In this document: positions 1-7,912 of the stretch, piece by piece
Numbering within the stretch: the stretch's first letter is position 1
How the letters are laid out: each line of letters opens with the position of its first letter
Assembly (NCBI RefSeq): GCF_900114485.1
Contig: NZ_FOTF01000016.1
Span: forward strand, 1-64,000
DNA length: 64,000 nt
Origin: Loktanella salsilacus
GTDB taxonomy: Bacteria; Pseudomonadota; Alphaproteobacteria; Rhodobacterales; Rhodobacteraceae
Direction of reading: 5' to 3'
Translations under genes and position numbers: made by a program
Notes under the pieces: generated by a model
The model's database searches: none
The model's input: only the letters and a program-made list of their open reading frames with translations
Told to the model about the DNA's origin: nothing

Positions 1-267
1 GCCGTCATCGCGCCACGCGTAGAAATAGCCCCGAACCGTTGAAACCGGCGGGAAGTCGTTGGGCAACATACGCCATTGGCATCCGGTCGTTGCAATGTAG
101 AGGAGTGCGTCGACCACGTCGCGCAAACATGTCGTACGGGGCCGACCAGTTGTCTTCGGCGGCGACATCGAAGGCGCTATCAACGCCCATTCCGCATCCT
201 TCATATCGCTTGCGTATTTATCGCCTTTTCGATCATGTTGACGGCGGGTGAGTTCAGTCCAAGCCAT
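1..267 (-). CDS. IS5-family transposase, N-terminal part (runs off the left edge)
   Basis: The minus-strand frame opens with ATG at 267 and stays open to the window edge (89 residues, MAWTELTRRQHDRKGDKYAS at the start). The W-x-L-I-x-P pattern (residues 28-33), the RTTCLRDVVDALLYIATTGC stretch (residues 44-63) and the following W-R-M-L-P are typical of the N-terminal DUF4096 domain of IS5/IS427-type transposases, which cut and paste the element through a DDE domain. That catalytic domain lies outside the window, so completeness cannot be judged. The remaining IS end lies upstream at about 344. Confidence 0.85.
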   Translation of the reverse strand, partial: MAWTELTRRQHDRKGDKYASDMKDAEWALIAPSMSPPKTTGRPRTTCLRDVVDALLYIATTGCQWRMLPNDFPPVSTVRGYFYAWRDDG

Positions 268-344
268 TGTGATCTCCATTCAGCTTCACAACCGAACAGA
301 ATCACAAACCACTGAACTCACTCAAATAGTTTTAAATCGGGCTC
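268..344 (-). mobile_element. Outer end of the IS5-family element (putative terminal inverted repeat)
   Basis: On the minus strand the stretch ahead of the transposase begins GAGCCCGATTTAAAACTATT at 344. This resembles the start of IS427-type elements and precedes the transposase ATG by about 77 bp. The boundary is inferred: the other end and the target duplication are outside the window. Between 345 and 419 I see no gene. Confidence 0.5.
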
Positions 345-419
345 TTAGGCTTCAGTTGTGCGACACCTTTGGACATCGGCGCGATGGCTGGGTTCCCGTG
401 GGAAGCAGCAAAAGCAGCG

Positions 420-1406
420 CTACGGCCCGCAGGGGCGCCCCACTATGCTGGATTGCAATGCATCGGCGATCGACCTGTTGCGCGGGTCGCCCGCGATCAC
501 AGTTGTCAGCGCCATGCGCTTGCTTGCGTACATCGCGCGGTCGGCGGCCTTTTCAATGTCCTGTATGGTATCCCCGTTATCGGGATAGCGGGCGATCCCC
601 ATGGCGGCCGATAGCTGCTGGACCCGTTCGCCCGGAAGTATGACGCTATGCTGTGCAAGCGTGGTGGCAATCGCCTCTCCGATATCGCGCAGAACATTTG
701 TCGAATGAACATGCAGGGCCAGCAATGCAAATTCGTCGCCGCCGATGCGCGCCGCAACGTCGCGATCGCGCGAGTTTTCCTTGATGGCTCGCGCCAGCGT
801 CTGGATCGCCTGATCGCCTGCCTCGTGCCCCAAGGCGTCATTGATGACCTTCAGGCCGTTCATGTCGATATAGAAAAGCGCAAAGACCTTTCGTTGGGCG
901 ATGGCGTCCTCCATCATCCGGTGCAGGCCGCGGGCATTCAAAAGGCCGGTCATCGGGTCCGTTTCGACCTGTGTCGCCAGCACCTGATTTTCCTGCTCTA
1001 ACCGTATTTTTTGCAGGTGAAGCCGTTTCGCCCTTTGCAGATTGCTGCGGTGGGCCGTTGTCATATTTGCGAACCCCGTTTTGATCCGCAGCGTTTCCAC
1101 CAGCTTTACCGCGATAAGATCATGGGATTGGAACGCGCCGCCCAGCCGCCAGCCGCAGGCCGTCAGTCCTTGGCCCGCTTCAGTCTGCATCGCAAACCTG
1201 ATCTGCGCTGTACTGCCAAAGCATGCCGTCAACTTGTGCTTTTCAAGCGGGGCATTCAAAACCCAATCCAGAAACGTATCCCCGGCCTGTAGCGCAAACG
1301 AACTGCGCGCTAGATCGTTTCCCGCAACAACATGCAGGCCCCGGTTCAGCACGACGCATGGTTCAGAGCTGAAGGACAGCATCGTTTCGATCAGGCGACG
1401 TTCCAT
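420..1406 (-). CDS. Diguanylate cyclase (GGDEF domain) with PAS-like N-terminus
   Basis: A 328-residue protein that should condense two GTP into cyclic di-GMP. Residues 1-110 form a short PAS-like sensor region, 120-145 a heptad-like linker, and 150-310 the GGDEF domain. The active-site motif GGDEF is intact at 222-226. An RxxD inhibitory site (R213-D216) sits exactly five residues before it, so product feedback inhibition is likely. No membrane segment is seen, so it is probably cytoplasmic. It starts 3 bp after the stop of the methanogen-output-domain gene, so the two form one operon behind the CtrA-type site at 1982-1996. Confidence 0.93.
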   Translation of the reverse strand: MERRLIETMLSFSSEPCVVLNRGLHVVAGNDLARSSFALQAGDTFLDWVLNAPLEKHKLTACFGSTAQIRFAMQTEAGQGLTACGWRLGGAFQSHDLIAVKLVETLRIKTGFANMTTAHRSNLQRAKRLHLQKIRLEQENQVLATQVETDPMTGLLNARGLHRMMEDAIAQRKVFALFYIDMNGLKVINDALGHEAGDQAIQTLARAIKENSRDRDVAARIGGDEFALLALHVHSTNVLRDIGEAIATTLAQHSVILPGERVQQLSAAMGIARYPDNGDTIQDIEKAADRAMYASKRMALTTVIAGDPRNRSIADALQSSIVGRPCGP

Positions 1407-1409
1407 AAG

Positions 1410-1943
1410 TCAGTCTGCGAAAAATTCAGACCCGGACGTCGGGGCATTTTCGTCAATCTGCAGCGCGACGACCACATGGCAATGGCTATCGTGGCGCGCG
1501 ATGGACTTGTCGATTGTGACGTGGGCATAGCCGTTGCGGTCAGCGACCACGCGGCCAAAGACATTGGTCGTCATCATGCAAAGCGATGGACGGCCCGTCA
1601 CCTTGTCGCCAAAGGGACAGCGCCCGGCGCGCATGATGATTTGGGTGCTATCCGCAGACACGACTTCAAAGTTGCCCCCGATCCGCGTTTTGAGATCAAG
1701 CAAAACCTGCGCGAGTTGGTCAGGAGCGGCGCTGCTGGCGTCTGCGGGGTAAAGGCCAGAGATTTCTTTACCGATATGGCTGCCGACAGTACTGATGAAG
1801 CCTTCCGCATCTTGCAGCCCGATGATCGTTTCCAACAGCTCTGCCAGATCGCCGAGGACATTCGCAAAGAAATCCGGTTGGTTCAGTGATTGCGCTGATT
1901 GCGCTGTGGCTACATCGATCTTCTGTTCGAACATCTTGGCCAT
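1410..1943 (-). CDS. Methanogen output domain 1 (MetOD1)-type protein
   Basis: A 177-residue soluble protein without signal peptide. It resembles the MetOD1 family (PF18546), small sensory domains found beside cyclic-di-GMP and histidine kinase proteins. Cysteines at 109, 122 and 155 in the GRCPFG and SLCMMT contexts could bind a metal or cofactor; that is inference. It is the first gene of a two-gene operon with the diguanylate cyclase (3 bp gap) and so probably feeds a signal to it. The start at 1943 has a weak ribosome site; Met4 is an alternative. Confidence 0.7.
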   Translation of the reverse strand: MAKMFEQKIDVATAQSAQSLNQPDFFANVLGDLAELLETIIGLQDAEGFISTVGSHIGKEISGLYPADASSAAPDQLAQVLLDLKTRIGGNFEVVSADSTQIIMRAGRCPFGDKVTGRPSLCMMTTNVFGRVVADRNGYAHVTIDKSIARHDSHCHVVVALQIDENAPTSGSEFFAD

Positions 1944-1981
1944 CCATATTTGCGTTGTGGCCTATCCTATGGCGGCAAACT

Positions 1982-1996
1982 TTAACGCCAGCTTAA
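1982..1996. promoter_or_regulatory. CtrA-type binding site upstream of the diguanylate cyclase operon
   Basis: The bases read TTAA-CGCCAGC-TTAA, a perfect match to the TTAA-N7-TTAA consensus of the alphaproteobacterial cell-cycle regulator CtrA. It lies about 40 bp upstream of the MetOD1 start codon at 1943 and 61 bp before the acetyltransferase start at 2057, so it could serve either divergent gene. Function is inferred from consensus and position. Confidence 0.6.
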
Positions 1997-2056
1997 TTCC
2001 TGACCACAGATCAGGTTTGGCTGGGCAAATTGCAAAAGGCGCGCCATGGTGGCGTT

Positions 2057-2569
2057 ATGCAATTTCCCGGCTTTATCCGTCCCGCCAGCTCTGGCGATAT
2101 CCCCGCTATCGATGCGCTGCTCAAGGCGGCCTTTGGCGGCAGTGAGGAGGTCGCCATTGTCCACGCGCTGCGCCGTGACGGGGCTATTCGGGGCGAGCAG
2201 GTGATCCCGCTTGGGGATGAAATCATTGGCTATTATGCGCTATCTGCAATGAAGTCCCCGGCGGGCTGGCTTTGCCTTGCGCCTGTCGCAATTGCGCCCG
2301 GCTGGCAGGGCCGCGGGCATGGGCGGCGGCTGGTGTCGCAGCTTGCGGCATGGGCGGATCAGACGCAGACTGTGATCGCTGTGCTGGGCGCGCCTGCATT
2401 TTATGCCAAGGCGGGGTTCGTCGCCGCTGCGGCCGCTGCGCTGACATCGCCCTATCCAGTGGCGCAAACCTTGCTGGCCGGGGCAGGGGGTAAGGTCCCA
2501 CAGCAAAAGCTGATCTATCCAGTAGCTTTCGGCAAAGGCCCGACTGCTCCGAAAAACGCGTCTGCCTAG
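2057..2569 (+). CDS. GNAT-family N-acetyltransferase
   Basis: A 170-residue acetyltransferase of the YhbS-like type, predicted to transfer acetyl from acetyl-CoA to an unknown amine. The acetyl-CoA loop appears as APGWQGRGHGRRL (residues about 83-95), and the C-terminal part contains the usual FYAKAGF strand-loop. I chose the ATG at 2057 because the domain begins immediately (FIRPASSGDIPAI); an in-frame ATG at 2030 would add nine residues with no domain. Its stop overlaps the stop of the convergent NUDIX gene by 4 bp. Confidence 0.85.
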   Translation: MQFPGFIRPASSGDIPAIDALLKAAFGGSEEVAIVHALRRDGAIRGEQVIPLGDEIIGYYALSAMKSPAGWLCLAPVAIAPGWQGRGHGRRLVSQLAAWADQTQTVIAVLGAPAFYAKAGFVAAAAAALTSPYPVAQTLLAGAGGKVPQQKLIYPVAFGKGPTAPKNASA

Positions 2570-3012
2570 CGAATGATCGGCTCTAACGGGTCGTAAAGCA
2601 TCATACCTGCTTCGCCCCAAGCCGCTTGGATCAGCGCATCAGGCTTGACGTGCATATCTTGCGCCTGATCCTTTGTGACCCACCGGCGATGCGTGACGAT
2701 CCCTTCAAGATCGGCCCAATCGGGGTCTAGGGTGCCCTGCGTGATGCTGGCATGAAAGTAGATGTCGATTTGGTGGAAATCACGCTCTACGTCGTGGAAT
2801 TCGTTCACAAGGCATGGGGGGCCGACGCAAATCGTCAGGCCGGTTTCCTCGAACACTTCTCGGATCAGGTTATCGTGTAGGCTGGCGTGGGCCTCGACTC
2901 CGCCGCCGGGGGCGCACCACAGGTCGGTCCGCCCGGCATAGGCGTTGACCAGCAACAGGCGATCCTGATGCAGAATAACGGCGCGGACAGCGGTGCGGGG
3001 CGGGCGTGACAT
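2566..3012 (-). CDS. NUDIX hydrolase
   Basis: A 148-residue NUDIX-fold pyrophosphohydrolase with unknown nucleoside-diphosphate substrate. The box lies at residues 36-60 and keeps the metal-binding core REVFEETG. The first Glu of the canonical GX5E element is Ala here, a tolerated change because the REUXEE part carries the essential ligands. It converges on the acetyltransferase with a 4-bp overlap and diverges from the lipase-like gene. Confidence 0.9.
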   Translation of the reverse strand: MSRPPRTAVRAVILHQDRLLLVNAYAGRTDLWCAPGGGVEAHASLHDNLIREVFEETGLTICVGPPCLVNEFHDVERDFHQIDIYFHASITQGTLDPDWADLEGIVTHRRWVTKDQAQDMHVKPDALIQAAWGEAGMMLYDPLEPIIR

Positions 3013-3090
3013 AGCGGCAACCTGACCTGCGGCGCAAGTTTGTGCAAGCGCTGGACTAGGACTTTGCCGCAGCGGTGCTATCTAGGGCGA

Positions 3091-3837
3091 ATGAAATATA
3101 TCACCTTGATGATGCTTGTGTTGTTGACGGCCTGCGCACGCGGCGGACCCGTCGTTGCACAATCGCGCGAATGCGTTGTGCTGCTGCACGGGCTTGCGCG
3201 CAGTGAAATCAGCCTGACCCCGATGCAGCTTTATCTGGAAGGGAAAGGCTATTTCGTCGTCAATCGCGGCTATCCATCGACCGAAGACCCCATTCAGAAG
3301 TTAGTCGCCGAGAACGTGGGGCAGGATATCGCTGCCTGCGGTGATCGGCGTGTGAATGTGGTCACGCATTCGATGGGCGGCATCTTGATCCGCGCCTATT
3401 TGGCCAATCACCACCCGGAAAACTGGGGCCGTGTCGTCATGCTGGCCCCCCCAAACGAGGGGTCCGATTTGGTCGACGTTTTTGGGACGTGGGAGCCGTT
3501 CAAATGGATTAATGGTCCGGCAGGGCTGCAGCTTGGTACCGATCCAGACAGCTTTCCGAATGAACTGCCGGGGGCAGAGGGATATGAGCTGGGCATTATC
3601 GCAGGATCGCGCAGTTTGAACCCTGTCTATTCGGCGGTGATTGACGGCGGTGATGACGGCAAGGTCAGCGTCGAAAGCACGCAGTTGGCAGGCATGCAGG
3701 ACCACATCGTGCTGCCCGTGACGCATACCTTTATGATGAACAATCCGCTGGTCATGGCGCAGGTGCTAGCGTTCTTGCAAAGCGGCAGCTTTGATCGCGG
3801 GCTCAGCCTGACCGGGGTGATCTTTGGTGAGGAATAA
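3091..3837 (+). CDS. Alpha/beta-hydrolase, lipase-like lipoprotein
   Basis: A 248-residue exported hydrolase. The N-terminus is a lipoprotein signal with lipobox LTAC (Cys15). The oxyanion-hole HG is at 33-34 and the nucleophile elbow THSMGG contains Ser94 as in GxSxG lipases; a C-terminal His (PVTHTF) completes a likely triad. It resembles the small triacylglycerol-lipase/PGAP1-like group that may act on acyl esters at the envelope. ATG at 3091 is chosen because the signal peptide begins there. A repeat element with a strong hairpin follows directly. Confidence 0.85.
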   Translation: MKYITLMMLVLLTACARGGPVVAQSRECVVLLHGLARSEISLTPMQLYLEGKGYFVVNRGYPSTEDPIQKLVAENVGQDIAACGDRRVNVVTHSMGGILIRAYLANHHPENWGRVVMLAPPNEGSDLVDVFGTWEPFKWINGPAGLQLGTDPDSFPNELPGAEGYELGIIAGSRSLNPVYSAVIDGGDDGKVSVESTQLAGMQDHIVLPVTHTFMMNNPLVMAQVLAFLQSGSFDRGLSLTGVIFGEE

Positions 3838-3838
3838 T

Positions 3839-3896
3839 ATCAGGTTTTCGTTGAAAACCTGATGCCTCCGGCGGGAGTTTTTCCGGCAAGGTGAAT
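3839..3896 (+). repeat. Dispersed palindromic repeat, copy 1
   Basis: An 11-bp perfect stem (ATCAGGTTTTC / GAAAACCTGAT, loop GTT) is followed by CCTCCGGCGGGAG and the tail TTTTTCCGGCAAGGTGAA. It starts 1 bp after the lipase stop and lies between convergent genes (lipase-like and ubiK), fitting a terminator-like role. Confidence 0.75.
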
Positions 3897-3961
3897 GGGG
3901 GCGTGCGGGTCTGCACAAAAGGCCATGCGCGGGTGGCGCGGCCTTTTGCGGCGTTTTATAT

Positions 3962-4207
3962 TCAGCCTTGCTTGGCTTCGAGGGCAGCAATGCGCGCGGA
4001 CAGGGCCGCGTTTTCTTCGCGCGCTTTTTGCGCCATTGTGCGCACGGCGTCGAATTCTTCGCGGGTGACCAGATCGCGGTCAGCCAGCCAGCGGTCCATC
4101 ATGGATTTCATGGCGTTGTTCGCCTCATCCTTTGCCCCTTGGGCGACGCCCATGGCGTTGGTCATCAGGCTGCTGAGGTCGTCGAAAATCTTGCCCTTGG
4201 GTTGCAT
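3962..4207 (-). CDS. ubiK: Ubiquinone biosynthesis accessory factor UbiK (BMFP family)
   Basis: An 81-residue protein of the BMFP/YqiC family: amphipathic N-terminal half (IFDDLSSLMTNAMGVAQGAK) and a C-terminal coiled coil rich in Arg/Glu/Ala (residues about 48-78). The family helps aerobic ubiquinone biosynthesis by binding UbiJ and membranes. The start at 4207 (MQPKGKIF) fits the family; longer frames add unrelated sequence. It is divergent from lgt. Confidence 0.85.
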   Translation of the reverse strand: MQPKGKIFDDLSSLMTNAMGVAQGAKDEANNAMKSMMDRWLADRDLVTREEFDAVRTMAQKAREENAALSARIAALEAKQG

Positions 4208-4325
4208 CGGGTTTCTCCATCCGGTTGCGGGGCACAGCCCCGTTTCCCTTCCTATATGGTGTTGTGATGGCTGGGCTGCAAGCGGGCGGTTGACTTCGCC
4301 GATGCTGCACCACAGGAATAGCGCC

Positions 4326-5204
4326 ATGTTGGCTGCCATTCCCTTTCCCGATATCTCGCCCGAGATTTTCTCGGTCACGCTATTTGGCGCGACCTTTGCG
4401 CTGCGCTGGTATGCGGTGTCCTATATCGTGGGGATCGCGATCGGGTACCGTATGATTGCCGGGGCCCTTAAACGGCCCGCGCTGTGGCGGGGCGAGCCGC
4501 CAATCGCGCCGGCGCGCCTAGAGGATTACCTGACTTATATCGTCATCGGTGTGATTGTGGGCGGACGGCTGGGCTACTGTCTGTTCTATCAGCCGGGATA
4601 TTACTTGACGCATCCACTGGAAATTCCGGCGATCTGGACCGGCGGCATGTCGTTTCATGGCGGCTTTTTAGGGGTCGTTCTGGCGGTCATCGTCTTTGCC
4701 CGCCGTAACGGTGTGGCGCTTGGGTCGATGGCCGATGTGACGGCCTTGGCCGCGACGCCTGCCATTTTGTTGGTGCGGATTGCGAATTTTATCAACGACG
4801 AACTGTGGGGCCGGCCGACCGATCTGCCGTGGGGTGTCGTGTTTCCATCTGCGGCAGCGCAGGATTGCGCCGGTGTCGTCGGCCTATGTGCACGGCACCC
4901 AAGCCAGTTGTATGAATCCGCGCTTGAAGGTCTGGTGCTGGGCGCGCTGCTGCTTTTCCTCGTCTACCGGCGGGGCGCGTTGAAGTTCCCTTGGCTGACG
5001 ACGGGCGTCTTTTGTGCGGGCTATGCGCTCGTGCGGTTCATGCTGGAATTTGTGCGCCAGCCGGATGCGCAGTTTCGCGGCACGGATAACCCGCTAGGCT
5101 GGGCGCTTGATTTCGGCGATTGGGGCCTGACGATGGGGCAATGCCTGTCGCTGCCCATGTTCCTATTTGGGGTCAGCCTGATCGTGCTGTCGCGCCGCCG
5201 GTGA
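4326..5204 (+). CDS. lgt: Prolipoprotein diacylglyceryl transferase Lgt
   Basis: A 292-residue inner-membrane enzyme with about seven hydrophobic segments. It transfers diacylglycerol from phosphatidylglycerol to the lipobox Cys of prolipoproteins, the first step of lipoprotein maturation. The family hallmark HGGFLG is at 111-116, with a conserved Arg in GGRLGY (81) and RIANFINDELWGR further on. ATG at 4326 gives the usual N-terminus before the first membrane helix. Its stop overlaps the GTG start of the next gene (GTGA), so translation is probably coupled. Confidence 0.96.
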   Translation: MLAAIPFPDISPEIFSVTLFGATFALRWYAVSYIVGIAIGYRMIAGALKRPALWRGEPPIAPARLEDYLTYIVIGVIVGGRLGYCLFYQPGYYLTHPLEIPAIWTGGMSFHGGFLGVVLAVIVFARRNGVALGSMADVTALAATPAILLVRIANFINDELWGRPTDLPWGVVFPSAAAQDCAGVVGLCARHPSQLYESALEGLVLGALLLFLVYRRGALKFPWLTTGVFCAGYALVRFMLEFVRQPDAQFRGTDNPLGWALDFGDWGLTMGQCLSLPMFLFGVSLIVLSRRR

Positions 5205-6256
5205 GCCTTGCTGCGCAGCTACGCGCGCGGATAGCGCAAAGCGGGCCGATGACGCTCGCCGATTACATGGCCGCCTGCCTGCTGGACCCGGCGCATGGGT
5301 ATTATGCGACCCGCGACCCTTTCGGCGCTGGGGGCGATTTCATCACCTCGCCCGAGATTAGTCAGATGTTTGGAGAAATGATTGGCCTGTGTCTGGCGCA
5401 GACCTGGCTGGATCAGGGATCGCCCGCCCCCTTTACGCTGGCAGAGGCGGGGCCGGGGCGCGGCACGCTGATGGCGGATATTCTGCGCGCCACGCGCGGT
5501 GTGCCGGGGTTCCTTGACGCGGCGCAGGTGCATTTGATCGAGGCTTCTGCAACCTTGCGTGCTGCGCAGGCAGAGCGCGTGCCGGGGGCGATCTGGCTGG
5601 ATCACGTGGACCAACTGCCGCAGCAGCCGCTGCTGTTCGTCGCGAACGAGTTCTATGACGCGCTGCCGATCCGCCAGTTCCGCCGTGACGGGGCAGGGTG
5701 GCGCGAAGTCGTTGTCGGGCTGCAAGGTGATCAGCTGGCCTTTGGCGTGACTGACCCCGCGCCGTTGGCGGCGTTGGCGCACCGGATTGAGGATACCAAA
5801 GACGGTGATCTGGTCGAGGTTTGCCCCGCATTAGCACCTATCACCGCAGCCATCAGCGCGCTTATCGCCGCGCATGGCGGGGCGGCGCTGATGATCGACT
5901 ATGGCGACTGGACGTCGCTTGGCGATACCTTTCAGGCGGTGCAGGCGCACCGCGTGACCGACCCGCTGGCGAACCCCGGACAGGCGGATCTGACGGCGCA
6001 TGTCGATTTTGCCGCGCTGGCCGCCGCAGCTGCGCCAGCCAAGCATACCCGCCTGACGCCGCAGGGCGTGTTCCTGGAGCGCCTTGGGATTACGCAACGT
6101 GCGCAAGCGCTGGCGGCTGGGCTGTCCGGCCCGGCGCTGGACGCGCATGTCGCCGCACATCGCCGCTTGACCCACCCTGCCGATATGGGCGACCATTTTA
6201 AGGTGATCGGGATTTATCCCGATGGCGCTACCCCACCACCGGGACTGACCGCATGA
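5201..6256 (+). CDS. Class I SAM-dependent methyltransferase, MidA/NDUFAF7 family
   Basis: A 351-residue cytoplasmic protein. The SAM-binding motif EAGPGRG lies at 82-88, the family motif PEISQMFGE near 51-59 and NEFYDALP at 149-156. The eukaryotic homologue NDUFAF7 dimethylates an arginine of a complex I subunit; the bacterial substrate is not established. The GTG at 5201 is chosen because it overlaps the lgt stop (GTGA) and begins at the family N-terminus. It overlaps pgeF by ATGA, so lgt, this gene and pgeF form one coupled operon. Confidence 0.88.
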   Translation: MSLAAQLRARIAQSGPMTLADYMAACLLDPAHGYYATRDPFGAGGDFITSPEISQMFGEMIGLCLAQTWLDQGSPAPFTLAEAGPGRGTLMADILRATRGVPGFLDAAQVHLIEASATLRAAQAERVPGAIWLDHVDQLPQQPLLFVANEFYDALPIRQFRRDGAGWREVVVGLQGDQLAFGVTDPAPLAALAHRIEDTKDGDLVEVCPALAPITAAISALIAAHGGAALMIDYGDWTSLGDTFQAVQAHRVTDPLANPGQADLTAHVDFAALAAAAAPAKHTRLTPQGVFLERLGITQRAQALAAGLSGPALDAHVAAHRRLTHPADMGDHFKVIGIYPDGATPPPGLTA

Positions 6257-7008
6257 CACTGGATATCATTACTGCACCCTTGCTGGACCCTGTGCGCCAC
6301 GGGTTCTTTACCCGCATTGGCGGGGCATCTTCGGGTGTATTCTCAGGCTTGAACTGCGGTTTTGGCAGTAGCGATCAGTCGGACATTGTTGCGATCAACC
6401 GGGGCCGCGTTGCGGACGCGATGGATGTTGCGCATGACGGGCTGGCGGGGGTGCATCAGGTGCATTCCGCCGATGTCGTCGCTGTAACCGCCGCGCCTGT
6501 GAATAAACCCAAGGCCGATGGTCTGGTCACGGCCACGCCGGGCGTTGCCCTGTCGGTGCTGACCGCCGATTGCCAGCCGATCCTGTTTGCCGACCCGGTG
6601 GCGGGTGTCATCGGGGCCTGCCACGCAGGCTGGCAAGGCGCGCTGGACGGCGTCATCGATGCGACCGTCAAGGCGATGGAAGCACTGGGCGCGCGCGCCG
6701 CTGATATTCGCGCGGTCATTGGACCCACGATCAGCCAGCGCGCCTATGAGGTCGGGCCAGAATTCCGCGACCGCTTTATGGCGCTGGACGCGAGCGCAGA
6801 GCGTTTCTTTGTCGCGGGGCAGGGGGATCGCCTGCATTTCGATCTGCCCGCTTACGGCCTTTACCGTTTGCGTGGTGCGGGCGTGGGGCAGGCCGAATGG
6901 ACGCGGCACTGCACATATGCTGATCCTGCGCGATTCTTTTCCTATCGTCGCAGCGTGCATAGCAAAGATCCGGACTATGGCCGCCTGATCGCAGCAATTT
7001 CGCTGTAA
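6253..7008 (+). CDS. pgeF: Peptidoglycan editing factor PgeF (laccase-domain, YfiH family)
   Basis: A 251-residue protein of the COG1496 family. The metal-site residues His71 (HQVHSADV), Cys107 (TADCQP) and His124 (ACHAGWQG) are present at their usual positions. Family members remove incorrectly added amino acids from UDP-MurNAc peptide precursors, and some act as purine nucleosidases. It overlaps the methyltransferase by 4 bp. Confidence 0.92.
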   Translation: MTLDIITAPLLDPVRHGFFTRIGGASSGVFSGLNCGFGSSDQSDIVAINRGRVADAMDVAHDGLAGVHQVHSADVVAVTAAPVNKPKADGLVTATPGVALSVLTADCQPILFADPVAGVIGACHAGWQGALDGVIDATVKAMEALGARAADIRAVIGPTISQRAYEVGPEFRDRFMALDASAERFFVAGQGDRLHFDLPAYGLYRLRGAGVGQAEWTRHCTYADPARFFSYRRSVHSKDPDYGRLIAAISL

Positions 7009-7283
7009 TCAGGCGCAAATGCGGCGGGCGGCGGCCCAGATCCCGCCTTGATCTGCGCAACAATGCGCGCCTTTATAAGGTGATTGGCGCTGCTACCGCG
7101 CGCAATCGTGTTAAAAGCTTGAGGTTTCCGCCTGCGCAACAATGCGGCCCTATTCGCCGGGATTAGCGCTGCATTTTTATTTGGAAACCGCGTGAATGGC
7201 CCAATTTGTGCCGCAGCCCGGGGTGACAGTGGTCCTATCAGCTGCAGGACCTGCAGCCACACAAACACTCAGAGGACCACCCC

Positions 7284-7466
7284 ATGACAATGCAAAAGCG
7301 CTGGATGACCAACATGATTTCCGAGGCCGAGGCCTGCACCACCAAGATGCCTTGGGAGCGTGGATTGCGCCGCCAAGCAATGATCTCCCGGCGACTGGAC
7401 ACTGAAGAGCGCAAGGTCAAAGTGACCCTGCCGCCGATGCCCGCTGGCATCAGCCTGGCCAGCTAA
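7284..7466 (+). CDS. Small conserved protein, 60 residues
   Basis: A basic protein (MTMQKRWMTNMISEAEACTT start, then PWERGLRRQAMISRR). I recognise this Trp/Arg pattern from small uncharacterised proteins of Rhodobacterales but no function is known. It has a ribosome site (AGGACC, about 9 bp upstream) and is followed by a clear intrinsic terminator at 7518-7553, so it looks like a single-gene transcript. Confidence 0.65.
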   Translation: MTMQKRWMTNMISEAEACTTKMPWERGLRRQAMISRRLDTEERKVKVTLPPMPAGISLAS

Positions 7467-7517
7467 AACCGACCCATTCCCCGGCCGCTGGGTTTTCCCT
7501 GCCTGCGGTCAGACGAT

Positions 7518-7553
7518 CCCGCGCAGTTCACCCCTCTGGCTGCGCGGGTTTTT
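7518..7553 (+). terminator. Intrinsic terminator of the 60-residue gene
   Basis: A 9-bp perfect stem (CCCGCGCAG / CTGCGCGGG) with a 13-nt loop is followed directly by TTTTT. It lies 51 bp after the stop. Confidence 0.88.
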
Positions 7554-7759
7554 CATGTTTCCGGCAGCGCTGCGATCCGCCGCTGACCGATGTCATGATG
7601 TGATTGCTTCAAATTCGATTGTGATGGGCTTCACCTGCTGCCGTCGGTTGCTGGTCTGGCAGGATCGCAGGGTCGAGGGGCCGTTGATTCGGCCCAAAAT
7701 AGGGCATGAATGGCCCAGATTGTGGCGTCACTGATCTGCGATCGTGGACAATCACACGT

Positions 7760-7786
7760 TTAATTAACTGATTAGTAGTTAATTAA
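7760..7786. promoter_or_regulatory. TTAA-rich perfect inverted repeat upstream of the Hint-domain gene
   Basis: Arms TTAATTAACT and AGTTAATTAA are perfect 10-bp inverted repeats around GATTAGT. It contains four TTAA half-sites, as in CtrA operators, but none is spaced by exactly 7 bp, so CtrA binding is only suggested. It lies about 127 bp before the chosen start at 7913. Confidence 0.5.
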
Positions 7787-7912
7787 GGGCGTTTGAGAAA
7801 ACACTTTGACAGCCCCACCCCTTTTTTGACACAATTAGGACAACAGCAACGATCTCCTCAGATGTTGTCGGTGGGGCCGGCAGATGATGTGACAAACCGC
7901 AAGGTAGTGCAC

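Larger units (their letters stand above)
7467..7912. other. Long intergenic region before the Hint-domain gene
   Basis: After the terminator I see no gene. The stretch holds the TTAA-rich palindrome at 7760-7786 and possible TTGACA-like -35 elements near 7804 and 7827. It is more AT-rich near its right end than the flanking genes, as expected for a promoter region. Confidence 0.5.
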
